DNA of 64,000 nucleotides from VXMO01 sp034422835 (GTDB lineage: Bacteria; Chloroflexota; Dehalococcoidia; UBA6926): contig DAOUJJ010000003.1 in the NCBI GenBank assembly GCA_034422835.1, positions 90,498-154,497 on the forward strand, given 5' to 3'. This document shows, one piece after another, positions 6,739-14,877 of this stretch. The first letter of the stretch is position 1. Every line of letters starts with the position of its first letter. Below the pieces are notes generated by a model. It had not been told where the DNA came from and searched no databases. It worked only from the letters and a program-made list of their open reading frames with translations. The position numbers and the translations under genes were made by a program.

Positions 6739-6866
6739 AGGTTCAACGCCCATCCGCTCATCCGTCATTCCCGTGAAAGCATGCCCCGTACTCCGATACA
6801 GGGTGGGAATCCAGAGTCCCCTCTCCCCCGAGGAAGGGTCGGGATCAGGGTTCGGCTCTCACGCTC

Positions 6867-6933
6867 GTTCGCCCTGAGCCTGTCGAAGGGCCCTCCTGTC
6901 ATTCTGAGCGCAGCGTAGCGGAGTCGAGGAATC
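6867..6933 (+). repeat. interspersed repeat pair downstream of mcrC
   Basis: This is a family A repeat (GTTCGCCCTGAGCCTGTCG then AAGGG, 6867-6890) followed by a family B repeat (TGTCATTCTGAGCGCAGCG onward, to 6933). The same pair in the same orientation lies at 9635-9694, so the two bracket the mcrBC genes. The stretch 6739-6975 has no gene; it also holds a CGTCATTCCCGTGAAAG-type element at about 6762. Confidence 0.8.
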
Positions 6934-6975
6934 TAAAGCCTCATTTCCCCAACCAAACCTCGTAACGCCGCGTAA

Positions 6976-8109
6976 CTAGGGCGTGTCTGTAGGAATGGTC
7001 ATCAACCGATCGCGAATGTCTGCCGACGGCATACTCAAATCCACGGTCATAAAACGGAATCTGTGACCCTGAATGTCCGCCCACTCGTCTACATTCTCGT
7101 CGACTGTCGGGTGCAACAAGATACCTGTGCTGCTCAACGACGGCGGATCGTCATGCCGTTCCTGTGAGCGCACGTACGCGTAGATCTGATAGATGTAGCC
7201 ACTCCGCAGTGATTCATCGCGCCTGAACCCAGGCGTTGTAATGTCTGTAAATTTCGTATCAATCACAATGCGTCGAGCATCCCTACGATGTTCTAGCACG
7301 ATGTCCTGTTGCATACGTGGCAGAATGTCGTCCAACCCACCGGACGAGCGCGAGTAATCCCAGTCAATCCACTTGCCGTGGTCGACATTCCATCCCTGCG
7401 GCGCCAATCGCACTGTATAGAATCCCGCAACCGCCCTCTCAAACACACGTCGCAGCCAATCGCCCCGCTCGACTGAAAACATCTGCGACTGGTCTGCCTC
7501 TTCTGTGGGTATCGCCATGTCGAACACTAGCTGCGCCGACGCAAGCATCAGTCGATCCTCTCGATGATGCTCGCGTCGGATTGTACGGAACGCGTCGCCA
7601 CGACCGCGCAGACTGTCTAGCGTGGGATCCGCAGTCACGCCTGACCGCGCAAGCGCAGCCGCCGCGTTTCGACATCGTGACGCCAGCGTCTGATTCGTCG
7701 CTAATCGCGACGCGCGAGACAATGCCGCCATGACGTACCGATTGGGAGGCGTATCCACTGTCAACTCGTCAAAGCGACACGCGACGAATCCTTTGTCCAG
7801 CAGCGAGCGCCGCTCTGTACGTAGCAAATCAATGCGTCCGCGCACTCGCCGCAAGTCTGCCTCTCGACGGTGGAATGAAAAGCTCAGATTGCGCTTGAGC
7901 CGCCGTTCAACGGAATACGCGAGAACCTCGGCGACCAAATTGAATATCTCGTCCGAGTTGTCTTCTGCCCCAGCCAACTGAGTGTCAGCCAGATGCTCCT
8001 GATACAGCGCGGAAGCCCACAGCAGCAACAGCCACACGTTGCGGATGGGGATACGAGTGTTCCTATCGCGGGGGTGTGCCGACTCAGCCCCCTCAGCCGT
8101 GGAAACCAT
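6976..8109 (-). CDS. mcrC: McrC-like nuclease subunit of a McrBC-type restriction system
   Basis: The protein has 377 residues, the usual length for McrC. The family start motif IPIRNVWLLLLWAS lies near residues 21-34. The nuclease core is near residues 260-300: an acidic residue in MQQDIVLEH, then IVIDTKF, the PD-(D/E)xK pattern. McrC is cut-proficient only with the McrB motor, encoded immediately upstream with a five-base gap. Together they restrict DNA carrying modified cytosines or other modified bases. The pair stands alone, without a methylase or specificity gene, as expected for type IV restriction. Confidence 0.9.
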   Translation of the reverse strand: MVSTAEGAESAHPRDRNTRIPIRNVWLLLLWASALYQEHLADTQLAGAEDNSDEIFNLVAEVLAYSVERRLKRNLSFSFHRREADLRRVRGRIDLLRTERRSLLDKGFVACRFDELTVDTPPNRYVMAALSRASRLATNQTLASRCRNAAAALARSGVTADPTLDSLRGRGDAFRTIRREHHREDRLMLASAQLVFDMAIPTEEADQSQMFSVERGDWLRRVFERAVAGFYTVRLAPQGWNVDHGKWIDWDYSRSSGGLDDILPRMQQDIVLEHRRDARRIVIDTKFTDITTPGFRRDESLRSGYIYQIYAYVRSQERHDDPPSLSSTGILLHPTVDENVDEWADIQGHRFRFMTVDLSMPSADIRDRLMTIPTDTP

Positions 8110-8114
8110 CGTCT

Positions 8115-9536
8115 CTACAGACCCTCTTCCAATCTGGCGGCATGGTCATCAACCGTCTTTGCGCCACCCGCGTCAAACCAATACTCCGCTAGAAGCGGCC
8201 TGATCTCCGTGTCAACCACAATCTTGAACCATTCGGCGTCCATGCGTGTCCCTGAGGCCGGGGTGACGACGCTATGGCCGATGCGGAACTGCTTGCCAAG
8301 GCTTGAATCGGTGGCGATGGCCTCATTAAGTGCGTTCATGCGCTGCTGAATATCCCTGAGGAATTCCTCATCAACCTCGCAACTCTGCTGGCACCACTCC
8401 TGCCACGCATCGCCGAAACTCGGCTCTAAATCGAGGAATGCGAATCGGCGTCGCAGTGCGAAATCCACCAGAGCCAACGACCGATCCGCAAGGTTCATTG
8501 TGCCAATGATATGGACGTTCTCTGGTATGTTGACGCGCTCCCCTTCGTATTTGGGATACGCGAGTGACAGCGCTTCGCTCTCTTTCCGCTTGTCCGCCTC
8601 AAGCAAGGTCAACATCTCGCCGAAAATCTGCGCCGGGTTCCCCCGATTGATTTCTTCAATGACCATGACGTATGCGTTTGACTTGTCATTTTGGGCGTCG
8701 TCAATCAACTTCATGAACGGGCCGTCCGCCAACTCCAGCTTTGCCTCGCGGCCGTCACCGCTGGTCGGTCTGTACCCCCGCACAAAGTCCTCATATGACA
8801 TGTTGGCGTGGAACTGTACTGGCCGGACGAATTCTCGTGTATCGTCCTTGTGCCCAATCAGCGCGTAAGCCAACCGTTTTGCCAGCCACGTCTTCCCTGT
8901 GCCCGGCGGCCCTTGCAGGATGAGGTTCTGCTTGGTCTTCAAACGCTCCAGCGCCTTGGCCAGCGTTTCGTGCGGCAGAAAGCACCCATCATTCGTGATG
9001 GAGTCAAGGGTGTAGGATGGTAGTGAATTCTCTTCCGCTTCCGATCCATTGCTGTCAGGGTAGCCGTACTTTTCACCCCAGTACGGGTACTTCAAAAACA
9101 AGTTGATATCTTGGTCTTCATCATCAAACGTAAATCGTATCAATGCTTGCCGCCGTCGCCCGTCAGGTGGAACTCGCCAAACTGTTCCGGTATACGTGTA
9201 GAAATACCACTCACGTGGCGAGCCAACCGGAATCCAGTCCACCCGTAAAGACCGTCGGTCTCCTAGGTTTTCAAGGACGACACCCGTAGCCTTGACTGTC
9301 ATCACAGAGACGTACTCTCCGCGATTGTCGAAGGGTAATCCTCTCTTGCGGGTGTATTGGGATTTGATAGCGATTCGGTCCCCTGGTTGTATTGAAGCGA
9401 TTAGATCGCCGTAATCCTCTACGGGCCCGCCTTCCCAAATCCCGTTTTGGATAAAACGCTCAGTCTGATCATCGCGGCGACCAAACATGGCACCAACAAA
9501 CCAGGCAGGGCGCGGATTCTCCGGCTCAGTAGCCAT
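8115..9536 (-). CDS. mcrB: McrB-like AAA+ GTPase with N-terminal EVE/PUA-like reader domain
   Basis: The protein has 473 residues. The C-terminal AAA+ module has Walker A LQGPPGTGKTWLAKRLA (about 210-226), Walker B MVIEEINRGNPAQIFGEML, and the sensor region IGTMNLADRSLALVDFALRRRF, all typical of McrB. The N-terminus (about 8-150; AWFVGAMFG, PGDRIAIKSQYTRKRG, TVKATGVV, LRVDW) does not resemble the E. coli McrB 5mC-binding domain. It looks like an EVE/PUA-like fold that could read modified bases; this is an inference from sequence feel, not a search. The start is the ATG at 9536. It is followed by mcrC five bases downstream. It is the DNA-translocating partner in a defence system against modified phage DNA. 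Confidence 0.9.
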   Translation of the reverse strand: MATEPENPRPAWFVGAMFGRRDDQTERFIQNGIWEGGPVEDYGDLIASIQPGDRIAIKSQYTRKRGLPFDNRGEYVSVMTVKATGVVLENLGDRRSLRVDWIPVGSPREWYFYTYTGTVWRVPPDGRRRQALIRFTFDDEDQDINLFLKYPYWGEKYGYPDSNGSEAEENSLPSYTLDSITNDGCFLPHETLAKALERLKTKQNLILQGPPGTGKTWLAKRLAYALIGHKDDTREFVRPVQFHANMSYEDFVRGYRPTSGDGREAKLELADGPFMKLIDDAQNDKSNAYVMVIEEINRGNPAQIFGEMLTLLEADKRKESEALSLAYPKYEGERVNIPENVHIIGTMNLADRSLALVDFALRRRFAFLDLEPSFGDAWQEWCQQSCEVDEEFLRDIQQRMNALNEAIATDSSLGKQFRIGHSVVTPASGTRMDAEWFKIVVDTEIRPLLAEYWFDAGGAKTVDDHAARLEEGL

Positions 9537-9634
9537 CTTTCGTATTCTCCGTTAGTTCGATATGTCTGGTGGTGATTGCGGTACCGCCATTGCCGATTCT
9601 CTACCGTATTGGTACGACCGACAAGCTCCCCCCC

Positions 9635-9694
9635 GTTCGCCCTGAGCCTGTCGAAGGGCATTCTTCTTGTCATTCCGAGCGTAGCCGAGGAATC
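9635..9694 (+). repeat. interspersed repeat pair upstream of mcrB
   Basis: Family A repeat (9635-9658) followed by family B (TGTCATTCCGAGCGTAGCC to 9694), the same order and orientation as at 6867-6933. The interval 9537-9700 holds this repeat and the mcrB upstream region. The MFS gene stop codon lies seven bases beyond the repeat. Confidence 0.8.
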
Positions 9695-9700
9695 TACTGC

Positions 9701-11203
9701 CTATCCCCCCGCCCGTACGCGGACGGGGTCCCTTCCGCGCAGGGCAGAGACGAATACTGCCACTACGAGCAGTACCGTCAGGTATGTGATGACGTCCTGG
9801 TAGCCTGTGGTTGCCGACTGCGCCATCGCCGTTCCCGCATCCACCCCGGCATCCAATAGCCGCGCCTCCTCATCGCGCTGAATGACGGCAAATAGCGTCC
9901 CGGCGATGGCGATGCCCGTCGCCTGGCTGACCTGCCGCACGGTGGCGATCATGGCGGACGCCGTGCCGAGGCGATGAGGCGGGACTGAGCTGACGAGGGC
10001 GGTGTTGTTGCCCGGCTCGAAAATCGAGATGCCCGTCCCCAATGAGAGCAGCACGGTCACAAAGATTGCGATGTGCGTGTCGACGCCGATATAGGTCAGC
10101 GCATAGTAGGCGGCGGTCATGAGCATCAGGCCAAATGTCGCGATAACACGCGTTGGGACCTTGTCCGCCACCCATCCGGCAGAGGGGGCAACAAAAAGGC
10201 GTACGACGGGCAGTGTGACCAGGATCAGGCCGGCCTCCGTCGCTGTCAGGCCGCGCCCGTCAAGCAGGAAGAACGGCAACAGGATGATGAGTGCCCCCTG
10301 CGTGATGAACTGGAGCGTGTTGGTGGCGTTCGATGCGGAGAACTGCCGGATCAGGAACAGGTTCAACTCGAGGATGGGGAGACGCTCGCGGAGGAACCGG
10401 ACACCGCTCCTGCGAATCTGGAGAACCATCATTTCCGGCCTCGACTGGATGTACATGAATACGGCAAACGAGACGACCGCAGCCGCTGTGAATCCGATGA
10501 TGAGAGGCTCCGACCAGCCGAGAATAGGGCCCCGGTTGAGCGTGAGCAGGAACGCGGTCATGAAAACGAAGAGCAGGACTGCGCCAAAGAAATCGAACCG
10601 AACGTGACGGCCTTCCGCGCGGTCGTTTCGCAGAATGACTAGCCCCATCACGAAGAACAGCAGGATAAATGGAATGCGCGTGTAGAAAAGCGCTTGCCAT
10701 CCGAGCGCGTCCAGCAGGAATCCTCCTAGCAACGGGCCTGTGGAGAGGCCGATTCCCACAAAGACGTTCTCCAGTCCGATCGCCCGCGCCCGTTCGGCTT
10801 CAGGAAATGCCCCCACAACGATGGCATCGCTGTTGGAGATGAACAATGCCAACCCGATGCCCTGGATCACCCGGGCAACCAACAGCATCGCCAACGTTGT
10901 GCTCAGTGAGGCAATAACCAGCCCGAATCCAAATACGAGAAATCCGGCCAGGAAAACCTGCTTGCGCCCGATGGCGTCGCCCAGACTGCCGAACGTCAGG
11001 CTCAGTCCGAGGCTTGCCAGCAGGTAAATGACGCTTACCCAGAGGATGACATCGGGTTCGACATCGAACTCTCGCCCAAGCTCGGGCAGCGCAATGTTCG
11101 TTATCCCCACGTCGAAGGCGCTTGTGAGGATGCTCACGCCCACGGTGAGAAGCACCAGCCACTTGTAATAGCCGGCCGAGCGCAGCCTTTCGGTAAAGGG
11201 CAT
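9701..11203 (-). CDS. MFS transporter, DHA2 (14-TM) drug exporter type, copy 2
   Basis: The protein has 500 residues and is strongly hydrophobic, with about 14 predicted membrane segments. The DHA2 signature near the start is VSILTSAFDVGITNIALPELG, followed by the loop 2-3 motif GSLGDAIGRKQVFLAG and the motif C region LFISNSDAIVV...GIGLSTGPLLGGFLLD. Such proteins export drugs or other amphiphiles by proton antiport. It is a clear paralogue of the gene ending three bases upstream, so the pair arose by tandem duplication. No regulator gene is adjacent, so the substrate cannot be inferred. Confidence 0.9.
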   Translation of the reverse strand: MPFTERLRSAGYYKWLVLLTVGVSILTSAFDVGITNIALPELGREFDVEPDVILWVSVIYLLASLGLSLTFGSLGDAIGRKQVFLAGFLVFGFGLVIASLSTTLAMLLVARVIQGIGLALFISNSDAIVVGAFPEAERARAIGLENVFVGIGLSTGPLLGGFLLDALGWQALFYTRIPFILLFFVMGLVILRNDRAEGRHVRFDFFGAVLLFVFMTAFLLTLNRGPILGWSEPLIIGFTAAAVVSFAVFMYIQSRPEMMVLQIRRSGVRFLRERLPILELNLFLIRQFSASNATNTLQFITQGALIILLPFFLLDGRGLTATEAGLILVTLPVVRLFVAPSAGWVADKVPTRVIATFGLMLMTAAYYALTYIGVDTHIAIFVTVLLSLGTGISIFEPGNNTALVSSVPPHRLGTASAMIATVRQVSQATGIAIAGTLFAVIQRDEEARLLDAGVDAGTAMAQSATTGYQDVITYLTVLLVVAVFVSALRGRDPVRVRAGG

Positions 11204-11206
11204 CTG

Positions 11207-12775
11207 TTAGCGGTTCGCCTGGGCGCGGGAATCCCCTGGGGTCGATTCAGAGGATTGCGGCCGTCCCTGGGGCCCGCGAACGCGCCCCGTTGTCTCCGGG
11301 TCGCGCCCCCGCAGCACAGACACGATGATTGCCGCCACCAACGTAACAAGCATGATGGTCAGGACATCCTGGAATCCCTTTTCTACGGAGAGACTGAGGG
11401 CGTCCCCGGCTTCAACGCCAAGCCCCAGCAATCGTGATTCCTCGGCGCTCTGGATTACGGCATAGAGCGTTCCGGCTACCGCGATGCCCGTCGCCTGGCT
11501 GATCTGCCGCACGGTGCCGAGCATGGCCGATGCGGTGCCGAGATGCGAGGGAGGTACAGAGCCCATGATGGCGCTGTTGTTGCCCGGGCCGAATATCGAG
11601 CTGCCCGCGCCCTCCGCAAGCAGCAAGGTGATCAAGATCGCCACGGGCGTATCGATGCCCACACTCCGCAGCCCAAAGTACGCGCCGGTCATGACAAGCA
11701 AACCCAAAGTGGAGACCGTCCGCGACGACATCTTGTCCGCCGCCCAGCCGGCAAACGGCGCAACGACGAGCCGCACGATTGGAAGCGTGACGAGGATTAA
11801 TCCCGCCTCCGTCGCCGTGATTCCGCGCCCGGTAATCAGGAAGAACGGCATCAGAATGATGATCGCGCCCTGGCTCAGGAATTGCAGCGCGTTTGCGCTG
11901 TTTGCTATGGAGAACATTCGATTGCGGAACAGGCTCAACTCCAGAACAGGCAGGTGGTCTCTCATGACGCGGATGCCCCTCATGTGAATCTCTACCAGCG
12001 GCAGCCGCTGGCGGGATTCCACGAAAAGGAATACGAGGAAAGACAAGAGGGCAGTCGCGCCCAGCCCGATGATGAGAGGCTCCGTCCACCCCAGGTTCGG
12101 GCCGCGATTGAGGCCCAACAGGAACGCCGAGACGAAACCGAAGAGAGCCAGCGCGCCAAGGAAATCGACACGCGCATGTCGGCCCTCTTGACGGTCGCTC
12201 CGCAGGAAAATCAGCCCCATGACAAAGAACACCGCCATGAACGGCGCGCGGGTGTAGAACAGCGACTGCCATCCCCAAAGGTCGAGCAGAAAACCACCCA
12301 ATGGCGCTCCACTGGCGAGGCCGACGCCGACAAAGGCGTTCTCCATCCCGAGCGCCCGGGCGCGTTCTGTGTCCGGGAAAGCGTCTACGACGAGGGCGTT
12401 TCCGTTGGCGAGGATCATCGCTTGTCCTATGCCCTGCACGACGCGCCCGAACAGCAGCATCGGCAGAGTCGTGCTCAACGGCGTGATGATCAGCCCAATC
12501 CCGAACACGAGGAACCCGGCCAGGAAAACCTGCTTGCGTCCGATGGCGTCGCCGAGACTGCCGAGCGTCAGCATCAGCCCGATGCTGGCAAGCAGGTACG
12601 CCACGCTCACCCACAGGATCACGCTCGCATCTACCCCGAACACCTTCTCAAGCTCTGGCAGAGCGATATTGGTGATAGAGCCGTCGACCGTGCTCGTCAA
12701 GATGCCAAGCCCAACAGTCACAAGCACCAACCACTTGTACTGAGGGCCTGAACGGAGTCTTTGCCCGAGGGTCAT
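11207..12775 (-). CDS. MFS transporter, DHA2 (14-TM) drug exporter type, copy 1
   Basis: The protein has 522 residues and aligns along its length with the next gene: VGLGILTSTVDGSITNIALPELE, GSLGDAIGRKQVFLAGFLVFG, ILANGNALVVDAF, GVGLASGAPLGGFLLD. The C-terminal tail is polar (SSESTPGDSRAQANR). It is likely translated first in a two-gene transcript, as only three bases separate it from copy 2. It could act alone, since DHA2 exporters normally work as single polypeptides. The extra copy may widen substrate range or dosage. The actual substrate is unknown. Confidence 0.9.
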   Translation of the reverse strand: MTLGQRLRSGPQYKWLVLVTVGLGILTSTVDGSITNIALPELEKVFGVDASVILWVSVAYLLASIGLMLTLGSLGDAIGRKQVFLAGFLVFGIGLIITPLSTTLPMLLFGRVVQGIGQAMILANGNALVVDAFPDTERARALGMENAFVGVGLASGAPLGGFLLDLWGWQSLFYTRAPFMAVFFVMGLIFLRSDRQEGRHARVDFLGALALFGFVSAFLLGLNRGPNLGWTEPLIIGLGATALLSFLVFLFVESRQRLPLVEIHMRGIRVMRDHLPVLELSLFRNRMFSIANSANALQFLSQGAIIILMPFFLITGRGITATEAGLILVTLPIVRLVVAPFAGWAADKMSSRTVSTLGLLVMTGAYFGLRSVGIDTPVAILITLLLAEGAGSSIFGPGNNSAIMGSVPPSHLGTASAMLGTVRQISQATGIAVAGTLYAVIQSAEESRLLGLGVEAGDALSLSVEKGFQDVLTIMLVTLVAAIIVSVLRGRDPETTGRVRGPQGRPQSSESTPGDSRAQANR

Positions 12776-12833
12776 TTCAAAAATCTACACCCGAATAGCC
12801 AACCCGCGCCTGCGTCGGCCTCTCCCCTTACCC

Positions 12834-13577
12834 TCATGACACTAGCGTGATTCTCCATGCCTGGCCGAAACCTTCGCTCAGCGCGCGCGCTATTTCTTTA
12901 AAGTCAGGTGTCGTATCCAGCGCGCCCGCCAGCGTTCCCGTGCGGTCATTCAGATCGCGGCGGAATCGCTCCCGACGCCCCGGGTCAAGCCGTAGGAGGT
13001 CGGCCAGTCCGGACCCTGCCTCTGCCAATGGAATCGTTCCGTGTTGGAGAACGACGCCTGCTGTGCGGCGCTGCGCGGTGGCCACCATCTTTCGGCCCGC
13101 CCAATACACCTCATGGCGTCCCGGCGACTCAAAGCAGCCGAAATCCACACCGGTTTCCGGCCAGATTGGCGCAGGATCACGCATGGCGGCGCGAACGCCC
13201 AGGATTCCCAGTCCGGCCACCAACGCTTCGTTGACCGCTGCGTAACCGGCGAGAACGTCCTGCGAAAACGGTTCCTTGTCAGCGGGCGCAATCACGCTAT
13301 AGGTCACGTCACCGGTTGAATGCAGGATCGCCTTGCCGCCGGTTGGACGCCGCACAATCTCGATGCCCGAATGCTCGCAGCGCTGAACGTCAAGCAGCTG
13401 CTCACTCTTTTGGTGTCGGCCCAGCGACACCGTAGGGCAAGGCCACGAATAGAGCCGTACAACCGGCGCGGACTTCCCCTCCGCCACCTGCATGGCAAGC
13501 CGCTCATCCATGTCCATGTTTTCCTGCCCGGTTAAACCTGAATCCAAAACCAGGCGCCACTCTTTACTCATGTCCAT
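12834..13577 (-). CDS. lipoate-protein ligase A family protein
   Basis: The protein has 247 residues and belongs to the biotin/lipoate ligase-transferase fold: VRLYSWPCPTVSLGRHQ, the RRPTGGKAILH motif near residues 75-86, DVTYSV, and GRKMVATAQRRTAGVVLQHGTI near 165-186 with the conserved Lys. It would attach lipoate (or octanoate) to acyl-carrier domains of 2-oxoacid dehydrogenases or GcvH. It lacks the long C-terminal domain of bipartite LplA, so it could be LplA-, LipM- or LipL-like. ATG 13577 is seven bases from a GAAGG site; GTG 13580 and ATG 13571 are alternatives. It is divergent from the S1 gene. Confidence 0.85.
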   Translation of the reverse strand: MDMSKEWRLVLDSGLTGQENMDMDERLAMQVAEGKSAPVVRLYSWPCPTVSLGRHQKSEQLLDVQRCEHSGIEIVRRPTGGKAILHSTGDVTYSVIAPADKEPFSQDVLAGYAAVNEALVAGLGILGVRAAMRDPAPIWPETGVDFGCFESPGRHEVYWAGRKMVATAQRRTAGVVLQHGTIPLAEAGSGLADLLRLDPGRRERFRRDLNDRTGTLAGALDTTPDFKEIARALSEGFGQAWRITLVS

Positions 13578-13677
13578 CACGATACCTTCAAATGCAGAAA
13601 ATCAAATGCGCTATGTCGCCATTGCGGTGTATACTTGCAACATCACTGCGCAAGTAAGCGCAACGTCAGGGGACTCG

Positions 13678-14820
13678 ATGCTCCAGGAGCCCGTTGAGGG
13701 TAGTCAGCAGGAATCGCAACGGCCAGAAGATAGCGAGATGGCTCGCCTTTTGGAGGCCGAAGGTCAGAATATGCCCGTCCTCCGCCGCGGTGAAGCTGTG
13801 GAGGGCACCATAGTCCACGTTGACGACGAAGGACTCCTCGTCAATATCGGAGCGAAGAGCGAAGGGGTTATTCCGTACCGCGAAATGCGAAGCCTCCCAG
13901 AGGATGAGGCGCGCGCCCTCAAGGCCGGGGATTCCATCGTGGCAACTCTCGTGCGAACCGACGAGGCCGGCCAATACATGCTTTCTTATGATCGCGCGCA
14001 GGCCGAGCGCGGGTGGCGTCAGCTCGAAAAAGAAAGGGAAACCGACGAGCTGATCACCGGCAAGGTCATCGGCCACAATCGCGGAGGCATCCTCGTTGAA
14101 ACGAGGGGCGTCCAGGCGTTCGTGCCGTTGTCCCAGTTGTCTCCTGAGCACCGCGAACTCGCATCCGGTGAGGGCGATGACCAACTGCAGGCGCTGGATA
14201 CGCTGGTTGGCCAGGAGTTCCAATTCAAGGTTATTGAGGTCAATCGACGCCGCCAGCGTGCCATCCTCTCGGAGCGCGCCGCGTCCCAGGATATGCGCGT
14301 CGAGCAGCGGCAAGCCCTGCTTGCTGAACTGCAGGAGGGGACGGTTCGCAAGGGCCGGGTGACGGGCGTCCGTGATTTCGGCGCTTTTGTTGACCTTGGC
14401 GGCGCGGACGGCCTCATCCACGTATCCGAGCTTGCGTGGGAGCCTGTTACGCATCCTTCTGAGATCGTCCAGACAGGGCAGGAACTTGAGGTTCATGTCC
14501 TCAAGGTCGACCACGAGACGGGGCGCATCTCCCTCAGTCTTCGCCGCACGCAGCCGGACCCGTGGCTTGCGGAGGTGGAGGCGTATCAGGAGGGTCAGAT
14601 TGTTGAGGCGACTGTGACCCGTCTTGCCGTATTTGGCGCTTTTGCCCGTTTAGAGCAAAGTAATATAGAGGGCCTTATCCACATCTCGGAAATGGCGGAT
14701 CACCACATCAATCATCCGCGTGAGGTCATCAAGGAGGGAGATACGCGACGGGTGAAAGTGCTTCGGATCGAACCGGAGCGACGCCGGCTGGGCCTTAGCC
14801 TACGCCAGGTGGATGCATAG
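13678..14820 (+). CDS. rpsA: 30S ribosomal protein S1 (four S1 domains)
   Basis: The protein has 380 residues with four tandem S1 OB-fold repeats: GEAVEGTIVHVDDEGLLVNIG (about 40-105), GKVIGHNRGGILVETRG (about 125-190), GTVRKGRVTGVRDFGAFVDLG (about 215-285) and GQIVEATVTRLAVFGAFARL (about 300-375). Four domains is the compact form seen outside Proteobacteria. It binds mRNA during initiation; repeats 3 and 4 have the FGAFV core best. I chose ATG 13678 because earlier in-frame codons lie in the divergent promoter region. A TATACT box at 13630-13635 is a likely -10, with no good -35 seen. ClpC follows 57 bases later. Confidence 0.9.
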   Translation: MLQEPVEGSQQESQRPEDSEMARLLEAEGQNMPVLRRGEAVEGTIVHVDDEGLLVNIGAKSEGVIPYREMRSLPEDEARALKAGDSIVATLVRTDEAGQYMLSYDRAQAERGWRQLEKERETDELITGKVIGHNRGGILVETRGVQAFVPLSQLSPEHRELASGEGDDQLQALDTLVGQEFQFKVIEVNRRRQRAILSERAASQDMRVEQRQALLAELQEGTVRKGRVTGVRDFGAFVDLGGADGLIHVSELAWEPVTHPSEIVQTGQELEVHVLKVDHETGRISLSLRRTQPDPWLAEVEAYQEGQIVEATVTRLAVFGAFARLEQSNIEGLIHISEMADHHINHPREVIKEGDTRRVKVLRIEPERRRLGLSLRQVDA

Positions 14821-14877
14821 GAAGGAATTGGAAGGCGCGGGCGCGAATCCCACAATAGAGGGTGAGCGGAGAAGATA

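Noticed and set aside
13492..13677. Upstream in-frame extension of the ribosomal S1 gene.
   Set aside because: It would cover the divergent lipoate ligase start and the likely promoter; S1 homology starts after ATG 13678.
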